From Salegentibacter_A chungangensis (GTDB lineage Bacteria; Bacteroidota; Bacteroidia; Flavobacteriales; Flavobacteriaceae), in assembly GCF_042678405.1 (NCBI RefSeq), contig NZ_JBHTLI010000001.1:682001-746000 (forward strand): 64,000 nucleotides of DNA, given 5' to 3'. This document shows positions 33,777-43,096 of the stretch, piece after piece. Position 1 is the first letter of the stretch; every line of letters starts with the position of its first letter. A model generated the notes under the pieces. That model was given only the letters and a program-made list of their open reading frames with translations. It had not been told where the DNA came from and made no database searches. The position numbers were made by a program, and so were the translations under genes.

Positions 33777-34739
33777 ATGAGAAAGCATTTCCTTCTTGCT
33801 GTTACTTCAGCTGTATTGTTAAGTTCCTGTGTGTCTTCAAAGGTCTATAAAGACCTAGAAAGCCGTCACGCCGATCTGAAAAGGGAAAACCGGGAACTAC
33901 AGGAAGACCTGGATAAATTCAGGGATAGCAGTGAAAGCCTGGGGCAGGAACTGGAGGAACTTAATAAACAATATAAAGCAACTGTTGCAGAACGTGACCT
34001 TCTTAAAGACCAGCTTGCTTCAACAAAAAGCAATTATGATAATCTGAAGAAATCCTACGATGCGTTGGAGAAGAACAGCTCTGCAGCTATTGCTGAAAAC
34101 TCCAGGCAAAACCGTGAGTTGCTTGCCCAGCTGGAAGAAAAGGAAAACGTGCTTGCCGCAGAGCAGAGCAGGCTGGAGAAACTTCAGAAAGATCTTGATG
34201 CCCGTTCCAGAAGGATAGATGAACTGGAGAGCCTTATCGCTGCTAAAGACGCCAAGATGAATGCACTTAAGGATGCCATCTCCAAAGCTCTGACCAATTT
34301 TGAAGGTAAAGGTCTTACCGTTGAGCAAAGGAACGGGAAGGTGTATGTTTCTATGGAAAATAAGCTTTTGTTCGATTCAGGCAGCTGGGCGGTGAATTCT
34401 GAAGGCCGGAAAGCGGTCCAGCAACTGGGTGCCGTACTTGCTGAAAATCCTGATATCGCTGTGCTTATAGAAGGACATACCGATAATGTGCCTTATGGCG
34501 GAAGCGGACAGCTAAAAGACAACTGGGACCTTTCCACAAAAAGGGCTACTGCCATTGTTCAGATCCTCAGAGAGAACGGCAATATAGATCCGCAGAACCT
34601 TACGGCTGCCGGGCGTGGGGAATATGCTCCTGTCGCGACCAATGAAACCGCTGAAGGCCGGGCCAAGAACAGGAGAATTGAAGTGATTCTGACTCCTAAG
34701 CTGGATGAGGTTGCAAAATTGCTTAACGAAACCGAATAA
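33777..34739 (+). CDS. OmpA-family lipoprotein with coiled coil
   Basis: A 320-residue outer-membrane lipoprotein. The signal peptide ends at lipobox LLSSC (C18). A long coiled coil (about residues 22-165) is followed by an OmpA-C peptidoglycan-binding domain (about 185-310) with LLFDSGSWAVN, IEGHTDNVPYGG and the final GRAKNRRIEVILTP. It probably tethers the outer membrane to peptidoglycan. It lies 13 bp after xth. Confidence 0.9.
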   Translation: MRKHFLLAVTSAVLLSSCVSSKVYKDLESRHADLKRENRELQEDLDKFRDSSESLGQELEELNKQYKATVAERDLLKDQLASTKSNYDNLKKSYDALEKNSSAAIAENSRQNRELLAQLEEKENVLAAEQSRLEKLQKDLDARSRRIDELESLIAAKDAKMNALKDAISKALTNFEGKGLTVEQRNGKVYVSMENKLLFDSGSWAVNSEGRKAVQQLGAVLAENPDIAVLIEGHTDNVPYGGSGQLKDNWDLSTKRATAIVQILRENGNIDPQNLTAAGRGEYAPVATNETAEGRAKNRRIEVILTPKLDEVAKLLNETE

Positions 34740-34761
34740 TTACAACCGAAAGAAAAATTTA

Positions 34762-35796
34762 ATGAAGTACAGCACTTTACCCAATACCGATATAAAAGTC
34801 AGTAAGATATGCCTTGGTTCTATGACCTGGGGACAGCAGAATACCGAAGCTGAAGGCCACGAACAGATAGATTATGCCCTGGATAAGGGGGTGAACTTTA
34901 TCGACACGGCCGAGATGTATGCGGTGCCTGCTCGTCCTGAAACCCAGGGAAAGACCGAAGAGATCATAGGGACCTGGTTTAAAAAGACCGGGAGAAGGGA
35001 TGAGGTGGTGCTTGCTTCAAAAGTTGCAGGCCCCGGAGAACAGGTGGCGCATATCCGTGAGAATTTAGGCTTTTCTAAAGCAGCTATGGAAGACGCCCTG
35101 GATAAAAGCCTGAAAAGACTCCAAACAGATTATATAGATCTTTACCAGCTGCACTGGCCGGAAAGGAAGACCAATTTCTTCGGAAAACGAGGTTTTTCAG
35201 CAGATGCCGATGAGGAGTGGGAAGATAATTTCAGGGAGATTCTTGAGCATCTTGACGGATTTATAAAAGAAGGAAAGATCAGGCAGATTGGGCTTTCTAA
35301 TGAGACTCCTTTTGGCCTGATGCGTTTTTTGGAGGAAAGTAAAAGCGGCCTTCCAAGAGTAAGCACGGTTCAGAATCCTTATAGTTTGCTTAACCGGAAG
35401 GATGAAATTGGCCTGACCGAAATTTACCATCGCGAGAATGTGGGCTTGTTGCCTTATTCTCCTCTGGGAATGGGAACCCTTTCAGGGAAATACCTGAACG
35501 GCACACCGGAGAATTCACGGCTGGCTTTGTTCCCTCAGTATAAAAGATATTCAAACGAACAGGCAGTGAAGGCTACAAGGGCCTATAATGAAATAGCAAA
35601 AAAGCATAATCTCAGCCTTACGCATCTGGCGCTGGCCTTTGTGAATCAGCAGCCATTTGTGACCGGAAATATCATCGGGGCTACCACGATGGAGCAGCTT
35701 AAGGAGAATATTGAAAGCATCAACATAGAGCTTTCCAACGAGATCTTTGAAGAGATAAATAAAGTGCACGAAGCCATACCGAATCCTGCGCCTTAA
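34762..35796 (+). CDS. Aldo/keto reductase, Tas-like
   Basis: A 344-residue NADPH-dependent aldo/keto reductase closely resembling E. coli Tas along its length: CLGSMTWGQQNTEAEGHEQIDYA, DTAEMYAVPARPETQGKTE, LQTDYIDLYQLHWPER, GLSNETPFG and the C-terminal GATTMEQLKENIESINIELS. The catalytic Asp, Tyr and Lys regions are in place. ATG 34762 gives the family start; an open frame to 34705 overlaps the OmpA gene. The physiological substrate is unknown. Confidence 0.9.
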   Translation: MKYSTLPNTDIKVSKICLGSMTWGQQNTEAEGHEQIDYALDKGVNFIDTAEMYAVPARPETQGKTEEIIGTWFKKTGRRDEVVLASKVAGPGEQVAHIRENLGFSKAAMEDALDKSLKRLQTDYIDLYQLHWPERKTNFFGKRGFSADADEEWEDNFREILEHLDGFIKEGKIRQIGLSNETPFGLMRFLEESKSGLPRVSTVQNPYSLLNRKDEIGLTEIYHRENVGLLPYSPLGMGTLSGKYLNGTPENSRLALFPQYKRYSNEQAVKATRAYNEIAKKHNLSLTHLALAFVNQQPFVTGNIIGATTMEQLKENIESINIELSNEIFEEINKVHEAIPNPAP

Positions 35797-35807
35797 TGGC
35801 CCGGGGT

Positions 35808-37172
35808 TTACCCGAAGAGGTGGCTCACCACGTCCTCTATCTTCGCAACCTTTATCACTTGGATGTTATAGCTGTTCTTGGGAAGTTTGCTCTGCTTTGA
35901 GATGATGATCTTCGCAAAACCGAGCTTTTCAGCTTCTATAATGCGCTGTTCCACTCGCGTTACAGGCCGAATTTCACCTGCCAGTCCTACTTCTGCCGCA
36001 AAGCAAATGTCTTTTTCAACGGGGATGTCTTCATTTGAAGAAAGAATGGCGGCAATTACTGCAAGGTCTATCGCGGGATCATCTACAGATATTCCTCCGG
36101 TGATATTCAGGAAGACGTCTTTTGCACCCAGTTTAAACCCGGCTCTTTTTTCGAGTACGGCCAGGAGCATATTCAGTCTTTTGGCGTTATAACCGGTAGT
36201 GGAGCGCTGAGGTGTGCCATAAACGGCAGTGCTAACCAGTGCCTGAATTTCGATCATTAAAGGCCTCATTCCTTCCAGTGTGGCAGAGATCGCCGTTCCG
36301 CTAAGGTCCTCCTGATTTTTGGAGATCAGGATTTCTGAAGGATTGCTCACCTCTCTTAGTCCGCTTCCCTGCATCTCATAGATCCCAAGTTCGTGGGTAG
36401 AACCAAAACGGTTCTTGTGCGCCCTCAGGATGCGGTATACGTGATTACGATCCCCCTCGAACTGAAGTACGGTATCTACCATATGCTCCAGAACCTTTGG
36501 ACCTGCAATACTGCCTTCTTTGGTGATATGCCCGATCAAAATGACCGGGGTGTTGCTCTCTTTGGCAAATTTTATGAGCTCTGAAGTACATTCCCTTATT
36601 TGTGAAATACTTCCGGGAGAACTCTCTATATAATCGCTGTGAAGGGTTTGTATGGAGTCTATGATCACGATCTCCGGCGAAATGTTCTCGATTTGCCTGA
36701 AGATATTTTGGGTTTTGGTTTCGGTGAGGATATAGCAGTTAGCGGGATTAGGATTGATCCTTTCGGCTCGCATTTTTATTTGCTGCTGACTCTCTTCGCC
36801 CGAAACATAAAGCACTTTATAATTAAGCTGAAGTGAGACCTGAAGTAAAAGTGTGCTTTTTCCTATCCCCGGTTCTCCACCCAGTAGGGTGAGCGATCCG
36901 GGAACGAGTCCGCCGCCGAGAACGCGATCCAGTTCATTATTGCTGGTGGTCCAGCGATATTGAGGAGCGTTTTCAATTTCGGCTATTTTAAGTGGTTTAG
37001 AAGCTCGTTTTGCTTCTTTTGCCGCAGGAGATTTCCAGTCTTTGGGATCGGGTTTTTCAACCATTTCTTCCACAATGGTATTCCATTCTCCGCAGGCTGT
37101 ACATTTTCCCTGCCATTTGGCATATTGCGCGCCACAATTCTGACAATAAAAAGCGGTCTTTACTTTGGCCAT
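35808..37172 (-). CDS. radA: DNA repair protein RadA
   Basis: A 454-residue RecA-like branch-migration protein in recombinational repair. The order is a C4 zinc finger (CQNCGAQYAKWQGKCTACG), Walker A GGEPGIGKST near residue 95, the RadA-specific KNRFGSTHELG near 255, and a C-terminal Lon-type S16 fold without protease activity (about 280-454, NITGGISVDDPAIDLAV). The start and length match the family. It converges with the aldo/keto reductase gene across 11 bp. Confidence 0.96.
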   Translation of the reverse strand: MAKVKTAFYCQNCGAQYAKWQGKCTACGEWNTIVEEMVEKPDPKDWKSPAAKEAKRASKPLKIAEIENAPQYRWTTSNNELDRVLGGGLVPGSLTLLGGEPGIGKSTLLLQVSLQLNYKVLYVSGEESQQQIKMRAERINPNPANCYILTETKTQNIFRQIENISPEIVIIDSIQTLHSDYIESSPGSISQIRECTSELIKFAKESNTPVILIGHITKEGSIAGPKVLEHMVDTVLQFEGDRNHVYRILRAHKNRFGSTHELGIYEMQGSGLREVSNPSEILISKNQEDLSGTAISATLEGMRPLMIEIQALVSTAVYGTPQRSTTGYNAKRLNMLLAVLEKRAGFKLGAKDVFLNITGGISVDDPAIDLAVIAAILSSNEDIPVEKDICFAAEVGLAGEIRPVTRVEQRIIEAEKLGFAKIIISKQSKLPKNSYNIQVIKVAKIEDVVSHLFG

Positions 37173-37191
37173 TTAAGCTTGATTTTTCCTG

Positions 37192-38340
37192 CTAATAACC
37201 GAAATCTTTTTTAATCTGTTCGGCTTTATCAAGCATAAAATCTACTGTTAAAAATGCAATTTTTTCCTGACCGTAGGCTTTTTTATAGGTTTTCATCGCT
37301 TTTTTAGGATTGCCGGTTTCCTCCTCATACCTGGCTTCAAAATAGGTGGCCAGCATCGTGTTGGGATAATGGTCTTCAGCAAGTTTGCTAAGATCCTTGT
37401 ATTCATCCCATCTTTGTGTTTTTTCGATGGCATTGTAGACCGCCATAAAATCATTAAGCCTTATCTTTTTTTCTATTCCGAAAAGTTCGTTTATGGTCTC
37501 ATATTTTTCCACGAGATAATCATAACCCGAAACCGTGGTTTGGAGAAGCACTTCTTCATAATCCCTGCGGCTTATTGGGCGAAAGACCTTGAACATCTCA
37601 TCTATAGCTGAGGGAATTGCCTTCCCGACAAGGGTGTAATGCGTAGCGCCTTCAAAATTATCGAACTTATATTCCACCAGTTTGTTGTTGATGTTCTTCA
37701 ACTGATTGTCAAAAGCCATAATCTTGGTCTTTAGCTGCGGGATATCATCGCTCCCGGTGGCCATATAGTACCATTTCTTGGTTTCAGAAGAGGAAAGGAC
37801 TTTTGTGATACGGTCGGCCATTTCAGGGGCCAGATCGGGGCTTAGGTTTATATACCCCTGAAATATCGGTTCCGGCTTCAGGAGGTAATAATTGATGAAA
37901 TTGGACGTAAAATCGTGACCAACGATCATCCTGAACGGCGCGGTACGGTACTTTTCGTCGATCTTCTGCAACAGTTCCATTCCCAGGAATTCAAAGAAAT
38001 CCGCACCGGTATCGGCGGGTAAATAGCGCTGTTCGTCATAGAAACCGTCACTTTCACGGTGTCCTGCCTGGTTTACCCCGACTACGATCATTTCTGGCAT
38101 ATCTTCCCAGTAAGAGTAGTAATCGGTGATTCCGGCTACAGGTTCAAAGAGGTAATCCCCGTCAAGAACTACAAGAACAGGATAGGATTTTTCGGTATTG
38201 GCTTCGTAATTTCGGGGAAGCTGAATTTTTATCTCCCGTGTTTGCCCGAGTTTTTCCGAAGAAATGGTTTCATAAATAGTTTGTGCGGAGGCGATTACGG
38301 GCAGCATCACCAGCCACAGGCTGAGTAATTTTTTTGTCAT
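37192..38340 (-). CDS. Exported esterase-like alpha/beta-hydrolase, Ser replaced
   Basis: A 382-residue protein with a signal peptide (LLSLWLVMLPVIASAQ) and a Putative_esterase (enterochelin-esterase/esterase-D like) fold: PVLVVLDGDYLFEPV and MIVVGVNQAGHRESDG. At the nucleophile elbow, where the family has GHSxGG, this protein has GHDFTSN, with Asp143 in place of Ser. The DNA codon is GAT, so it is not an error of reading. A C-terminal TPR-like tail (about 290-382) follows. The usual Ser hydrolase mechanism is therefore not available, and the protein may bind rather than cleave, or use another chemistry. It is the last gene of the panC group. Confidence 0.75.
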   Translation of the reverse strand: MTKKLLSLWLVMLPVIASAQTIYETISSEKLGQTREIKIQLPRNYEANTEKSYPVLVVLDGDYLFEPVAGITDYYSYWEDMPEMIVVGVNQAGHRESDGFYDEQRYLPADTGADFFEFLGMELLQKIDEKYRTAPFRMIVGHDFTSNFINYYLLKPEPIFQGYINLSPDLAPEMADRITKVLSSSETKKWYYMATGSDDIPQLKTKIMAFDNQLKNINNKLVEYKFDNFEGATHYTLVGKAIPSAIDEMFKVFRPISRRDYEEVLLQTTVSGYDYLVEKYETINELFGIEKKIRLNDFMAVYNAIEKTQRWDEYKDLSKLAEDHYPNTMLATYFEARYEEETGNPKKAMKTYKKAYGQEKIAFLTVDFMLDKAEQIKKDFGY

Positions 38341-38380
38341 AGGTGTTGGTATTGGTTATCAAAGGTTTACAAGATAACCA

Positions 38381-39346
38381 TTATTTCTTACGGTTGAAAA
38401 TGGGAAGGATAAGGAAGGAAAGTCCTCCGAAGATCAGTACTACCAGGGTCTGCGTGGCCCAGGTGATCCAGCCGAAGGCCTCCCCGCTTTGTTTGCTTAT
38501 GCCAAAAAGGAGTAAAACAGCGCCTATAGTAACCGGATAAACACCAATACCGCCGTTAGTAGCTGAAATTGCGAAAGAACCTGCGATAAAGGCAGCCATA
38601 ATCGCTCCTGCGCTCATTCCTGTAGTGCCGGGAATGCTGAAGGTGATGGTGTAGAACATAAGCAGGTACATGATCCAGATAAAGGCCGTGTGGAAAATAA
38701 ATGGCCATTTCTTCTTCATTTTCAGGATGCTGCGCATTCCTTCAAGCAGTCCCGCAGCCATTTTTCTTAGCTTAAGGATAAATTTGATGTTGGAAGTTTT
38801 TATCACGTAAAGGCCAACCACGCCTAGGGCTATTAAAAGAAGAAAAACCACGATGCTGAAGATGGGATTGATGTTGTTGGCCTCAAAATAAGCCAATAGG
38901 TGTTCGGTTTGAAGTACAAGAGCAATTAGGATAATAAGGAAAAGAGCAAGCAGATCTGCTATCCTTTCAGAAATAATGCTTCCAAAGCCTTTTTCAAAAG
39001 GAACTTTCTCGTAAGAAGAGAGGGTGACCGCACGAAGCACTTCTCCCGATCTCGGAATGCCGAAATTGGCCAGATATCCTACCATTACGGCCATAAAATT
39101 GTTAGCAAAATGCGGTTTGTAACCCAAAGGTTCCAGCATAAACTTCCAGCGATAGGCGCGGGAGAGATGGGATAAGGTGCCAAGAATAAAAGAAACCGCC
39201 ACCCAAAAAGGATCGGCGGTTAGAATATTGTCAAGAAGTTCTTTCCTTTCTGCAGGAGTGGCGCTTTCCAGGGAATACCATATTAAAAAAATCCCCAGTA
39301 ATAAGGGGAGTATAATCTTAAGCGCTTGTTTCGTCTTCCTGTTCAA
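38381..39346 (-). CDS. Flippase-like (LPG synthase TM region) membrane protein
   Basis: A 321-residue multipass membrane protein of the YbhN/lysylphosphatidylglycerol synthetase transmembrane family (UPF0104). It has about eight hydrophobic helices with LSHLSRAYRWKFML and GYLANFGIPRSGEVLRA, which are typical. There is no C-terminal aminoacyl-transfer domain, so it cannot be a full MprF. Likely a lipid or polyprenyl-lipid flippase-like protein; the substrate is unknown. It begins 7 bp after panD. Confidence 0.82.
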   Translation of the reverse strand: MNRKTKQALKIILPLLLGIFLIWYSLESATPAERKELLDNILTADPFWVAVSFILGTLSHLSRAYRWKFMLEPLGYKPHFANNFMAVMVGYLANFGIPRSGEVLRAVTLSSYEKVPFEKGFGSIISERIADLLALFLIILIALVLQTEHLLAYFEANNINPIFSIVVFLLLIALGVVGLYVIKTSNIKFILKLRKMAAGLLEGMRSILKMKKKWPFIFHTAFIWIMYLLMFYTITFSIPGTTGMSAGAIMAAFIAGSFAISATNGGIGVYPVTIGAVLLLFGISKQSGEAFGWITWATQTLVVLIFGGLSFLILPIFNRKK

Positions 39347-39353
39347 TTAAATT

Positions 39354-39704
39354 CTATGTCAGTAAATTGGTTTCTTCATTAGGAAATACAAGGGAGGGCT
39401 TGAATTTTTTTGCTTCTTCAAAATCCATAATGGCATAGGCGATAAGGATAAGCACATCTCCTTTTGCCACTTTTCTTGCGGCAGCACCATTAAGAGTGAT
39501 CTCTCCTGAATTTCTTGGCCCCGGGATCACATAGGTTTCGAGCCTTTCTCCGTTATTGTTATTAACAATCTGCACCTTTTCGCCTTCAATAATATTTGCG
39601 GCTTCCATCAGGTCTTCATCAATCGTTATGCTTCCAATGTAATTAAGATCGGCTCCGGTAACTTTTACGCGGTGAATTTTAGATTTTACTACGTGAACTT
39701 GCAT
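39354..39704 (-). CDS. panD: Aspartate 1-decarboxylase
   Basis: A 116-residue proenzyme that makes beta-alanine for pantothenate. The self-cleavage site Gly24-Ser25 (YIGSITID) produces the pyruvoyl group. ARKVAKGDVLILIAYA closes the fold. It follows panC by 9 bp, which puts beta-alanine formation beside its ligation to pantoate. The C-terminus carries a short PNEETNLL extension. Confidence 0.96.
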   Translation of the reverse strand: MQVHVVKSKIHRVKVTGADLNYIGSITIDEDLMEAANIIEGEKVQIVNNNNGERLETYVIPGPRNSGEITLNGAAARKVAKGDVLILIAYAIMDFEEAKKFKPSLVFPNEETNLLT

Positions 39705-39713
39705 AGGGTAAAG

Positions 39714-40565
39714 TTAATTATTTAGGGCGATGTTATCAATAAGGCGCACATCATTTGCGTATGCAGCAATAAAGGCACGATATTGATTTCCTTTTCTTTT
39801 ATGATTAATCTTTTTTAAGGTTTTGGTATTGGCAATCTCAAAATATTCCAATTCCAGGAAAGGGTGTGACTGAAATTGCTCTTCCACCCACCGGGTTATA
39901 TATTCCGCACTTTTTGTGCCAAAAAGCTCCTTTGTTTCCAATAGGGTCTTGTAGATAAAAGAAGCCTCTTCCCTGTGTGAGTCACTTAGTCGTTCGTTTC
40001 TTGAACTCCTTGCTAAACCGGAATCTTCCCTTAGAATTGGGCAGCCTACGATCTCCACGGGAAGATTAGATTTTTCGGTAAGTTTCCTGATGATCTGAAG
40101 TTGTTGAAAGTCTTTTTCACCAAAGAAAGCCTTGTCTGGAGTTACTATATTAAAAAGGCGTTTTACAATGGTGCCAACCCCGTCAAAATGTCCGTTACGG
40201 AATTTTCCTTCCATTACATTCTCCAAACCGTCAAAGTCAAAGTGTTCAGAAATGATATTTTCGCCATAAAGCTCGTTGGCATTCGGGGCAAAAATCCAGA
40301 GATCCTGATCCAGTTGTTTTAGAAGTTCCAGGTCTTTCTCCAGGGTACGGGGATACTTCTCCAGATCTGTCGCGTTGTTGAACTGGGTTGGGTTAACAAA
40401 AATACTAACAACCACTTTGTCACAGGCCTTTAAGGCTTCTTTAACCAGTGATAAATGCCCCTCGTGTAAAGCTCCCATGGTAGGCACTAATCCGAGGCTT
40501 TTGCCTTCAGATTTAAGGGTGGCTATGGCGAACTTTAAAGGCTCTTTTTCCTTAAAAACCTGCAT
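39714..40565 (-). CDS. panC: Pantothenate synthetase
   Basis: A 283-residue ATP-dependent ligase joining pantoate and beta-alanine. The nucleotide-binding segment is GLVPTMGALHEGHLSLV (HIGH-like). VVSIFVNPTQFN, FFGEKDFQQLQII and DSGLARSSRNERLS are the other family blocks. It is the first gene of a minus-strand panC-panD-flippase-esterase group. A TAAGTTTG box on the minus strand (40596-40589) lies about 25 bp upstream. Confidence 0.96.
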   Translation of the reverse strand: MQVFKEKEPLKFAIATLKSEGKSLGLVPTMGALHEGHLSLVKEALKACDKVVVSIFVNPTQFNNATDLEKYPRTLEKDLELLKQLDQDLWIFAPNANELYGENIISEHFDFDGLENVMEGKFRNGHFDGVGTIVKRLFNIVTPDKAFFGEKDFQQLQIIRKLTEKSNLPVEIVGCPILREDSGLARSSRNERLSDSHREEASFIYKTLLETKELFGTKSAEYITRWVEEQFQSHPFLELEYFEIANTKTLKKINHKRKGNQYRAFIAAYANDVRLIDNIALNN

Positions 40566-40627
40566 TTTAATTTAAAATTAACAGCGTGCAAACTTAATAT
40601 ATTACTGTCAATCTGCATAAATTTTTG

Positions 40628-40635
40628 TAATTTTG
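40628..40635 (+). promoter_or_regulatory. -7 box before the GT5-like gene
   Basis: TAATTTTG matches TAnnTTTG and lies 42 bp before the ATG. The divergent panC promoter is only about 30 bp away. Confidence 0.45.
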
Positions 40636-40676
40636 CGTGTTTTTTATTCGCAATCGCAATTAAAGCAATAAATTTT

Positions 40677-41489
40677 ATGAAAGATAAGAGGATATTGTAC
40701 GTCTCGTCTGAAGTTATACCTTACCTACCTGAAACTGAAATCTCATCCACCTCTTTTGAAGCTGCAAAAATGGTGAATAACCTTGGAGGGCAAATTAGAA
40801 TATTTATGCCAAGGTTCGGGAACATCAATGAAAGGCGCCATCAGTTACACGAAGTGATTCGTCTCTCCGGGATGAACCTTGTGATCAATGACCTTGATAT
40901 GCCATTGATCATTAAAGTGGCTTCTATTCCAAAGGAAAGGATGCAGGTATACTTTATTGATAATGAAGACTATTTTAAACGAAAAGCAACCCTAACCGAT
41001 GAGGATGGGAATCTTTTCGAAGATAATGACGAGCGCGCCATCTTCTTTGCCAAAGGAGTAATCGAAACCGTTAAGAAACTTAACTGGTCTCCCGATATTA
41101 TTCACGTTCACGGCTGGCTGTCTTCCCTGCTTCCGCTTTATCTAAGGCATTACTATGGGAATGAGCCATTGTTCAGCGATGCGAAAATTGTGACCTCTGT
41201 ATACAATCAGGACTTTGAAGGAACGTTAGATGATAATATGCAGGAGAAAGTATTATTTGACGGCCTTGAGAAAGAAGATGTAAAACATCTAAAAAAGCCG
41301 AGTTTTGTAAATCTGGCTAAAACTGCCGTAGATAACTCAGATGCCGTGATTGTTGGAGGAGATAATATTCCGGAAGAACTTTCAAAATACCTAAATGGTC
41401 TTAAGAAACCGGTATTGCCATACAAAAACAGGGAAGAATTCGCCCAGGCTTACCAGGATTTCTACACCACAAAAGTTTTATCTCAATAG
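40677..41489 (+). CDS. Starch/glycogen synthase N-domain protein (short)
   Basis: A 270-residue protein matching only the N-terminal Rossmann domain of glycosyltransferase family 5 (starch/glycogen synthase catalytic N-domain): ILYVSSEVIPYLPETEISSTSFEAAKMVNNLGGQ, then DIIHVHGWLSSLLPLYLR. The C-terminal GT-B domain that carries most of the nucleotide-sugar site is absent, and the ADP-glucose motif KxGG is altered (the Lys-Thr-Gly-Gly segment near the start is missing). The frame is intact with a normal stop, and similar short proteins occur next to panC in other Bacteroidota (from memory). It is therefore a conserved derivative and not GlgA; function unknown. Confidence 0.75.
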   Translation: MKDKRILYVSSEVIPYLPETEISSTSFEAAKMVNNLGGQIRIFMPRFGNINERRHQLHEVIRLSGMNLVINDLDMPLIIKVASIPKERMQVYFIDNEDYFKRKATLTDEDGNLFEDNDERAIFFAKGVIETVKKLNWSPDIIHVHGWLSSLLPLYLRHYYGNEPLFSDAKIVTSVYNQDFEGTLDDNMQEKVLFDGLEKEDVKHLKKPSFVNLAKTAVDNSDAVIVGGDNIPEELSKYLNGLKKPVLPYKNREEFAQAYQDFYTTKVLSQ

Positions 41490-41503
41490 TAATTAAATAG
41501 CGA

Positions 41504-43078
41504 ATGAATTTTAATAGAGCGATGATAAAAACAACGGCATTGCTTGTTGTTGTTTTTGGTTTTGTAGCATGTGATGATGATTTTAGTACCATAGGAGGTG
41601 AAATTATTGAAAATCCCACGGGGGTAGACCTGAGGGAGGTTGAAGTAGCTGCTTACAGTAAAAAAATAAACTCGGTTCAAACCAACGGGCTTCCGGCTAA
41701 CTTACTTGGGGTGTATAATCATCCGTTGTACGGTCAAACCGAAGCAAGTGTGTTGAGCCAATTGTCTTTAACTACTGATGATCCTGATTTTGGTGAGGAG
41801 ACAAAACTTGACAGCGTGGTGCTTCATGTTCCTTACTTCAGTACGGAAGAGGAGCCGGATGAGGCAGGGAATAAGATGTATAGGCTGGATTCCATTTTCG
41901 GGGAGAGCCCTTTTAAGCTTTCAGTTTACGAGTCCGGATATTATTTAAGCGGCTACGACCCTGATACTGATTTTGAACAGGCGCAGAAATACTATTCAGA
42001 TCAGCAGGAGGTGTTTGAAGAGAATCTTGTGAATGGTCCGCTTTACGAAAATGACAATTTCATTCCTTCAGAAAACAGGATTACCGACTATACTATAGAC
42101 GGGGAAGGTGAGGCCGATACCATTGTGTCTCCGCCTGCCTTGAGAATTAAACTTCCGGTGGAGTTCTTTGAACAGAAGATACTTGCCAAGGAGGGGACTT
42201 CGGTTCTGTCAGGGAACAGTAATTTCAGAAACTATTTCAGAGGTCTTTTCTTTAAGGCTGAGGCTTTGAACGGAGAAGGGAATATGATCCTTTTCAGTTT
42301 AAGAGGAGAGGAAGCCGGGATCACGATGTATTATACTCACGAAGTGGAAGAAGAAAATAGTGAGGGTGAGACCGAAACGGTTGAAAAAAGAGCCAGCTAT
42401 AAGTTCGCCTTTGGCAGCAATATTGTAAATACTTTCCAGGGAGAATTTCCGGAAGACCTTCGGCAGGAGATACAAAACAGTGACCCTGAAGAAGGAGCGG
42501 AAAATCTTTACCTAAAAGGAGGGGAAGGAAGTATGGCTATTGTGGAATTGTTTTCGGAAGAGGGTGTTCTGGAGGAAGTTCGTTCTAGTGACTGGCTGAT
42601 TAATGAGGCGAATCTTAGCTTCTATGTAAATCAGGATAAACTGAACGGAGTGAATGAGCCGGAAAGGATTTACCTGTATGATCTGGATAATAATACGATC
42701 CTTGCAGATTATTCCTTTACCAAGGATTTTATAGGAGGAGCCATAGATGATGATCCGCTTAATTCGCTTACGGAGTTTTCTTCAAGACTTGAAAGGGATG
42801 AGGATGAAAACGGACTTAAGTATACGGTAGATATTACTCAGCATGTGAATAATGTGATCAATAAAGACTCCACGAATGTGAAGATTGGGGTGGTGGTGAC
42901 TCAAAACATCAATGATGTGGTGACTACAGCATTAAGAGACACTGAGAATGAAACTGTAAAAAGAATTCCGAGAATGTCGGTTCTTTCCCCTAAGGGAACT
43001 GTGCTTTACGGAAACCGTGAAGAAGATGAAGATAAAAGATTAAAGCTAAGAATCTACTATACAGATATTAATCAATAA
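41504..43078 (+). CDS. DUF4270 family lipoprotein
   Basis: A 524-residue lipoprotein with lipobox FGFVAC (C23), opening DDDFSTIGGEI, which is typical of DUF4270. It is beta-rich and acidic. An internal ATG at 41522 would give a shorter signal peptide and cannot be excluded. It lies between the GT5-like gene (14 bp) and glmS (18 bp), a conserved flavobacterial arrangement as far as I recall. Function unknown, probably outer-membrane associated. Confidence 0.87.
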   Translation: MNFNRAMIKTTALLVVVFGFVACDDDFSTIGGEIIENPTGVDLREVEVAAYSKKINSVQTNGLPANLLGVYNHPLYGQTEASVLSQLSLTTDDPDFGEETKLDSVVLHVPYFSTEEEPDEAGNKMYRLDSIFGESPFKLSVYESGYYLSGYDPDTDFEQAQKYYSDQQEVFEENLVNGPLYENDNFIPSENRITDYTIDGEGEADTIVSPPALRIKLPVEFFEQKILAKEGTSVLSGNSNFRNYFRGLFFKAEALNGEGNMILFSLRGEEAGITMYYTHEVEEENSEGETETVEKRASYKFAFGSNIVNTFQGEFPEDLRQEIQNSDPEEGAENLYLKGGEGSMAIVELFSEEGVLEEVRSSDWLINEANLSFYVNQDKLNGVNEPERIYLYDLDNNTILADYSFTKDFIGGAIDDDPLNSLTEFSSRLERDEDENGLKYTVDITQHVNNVINKDSTNVKIGVVVTQNINDVVTTALRDTENETVKRIPRMSVLSPKGTVLYGNREEDEDKRLKLRIYYTDINQ

Positions 43079-43096
43079 AAAACCAATAACTATAAT

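Noticed and set aside
40677..41489. Reading the short GT5 protein as a frameshifted glgA pseudogene
   Set aside because: The DUF4270 gene starts 14 bp after its stop, so there is no room for a lost C-terminal half, and the frame is clean.
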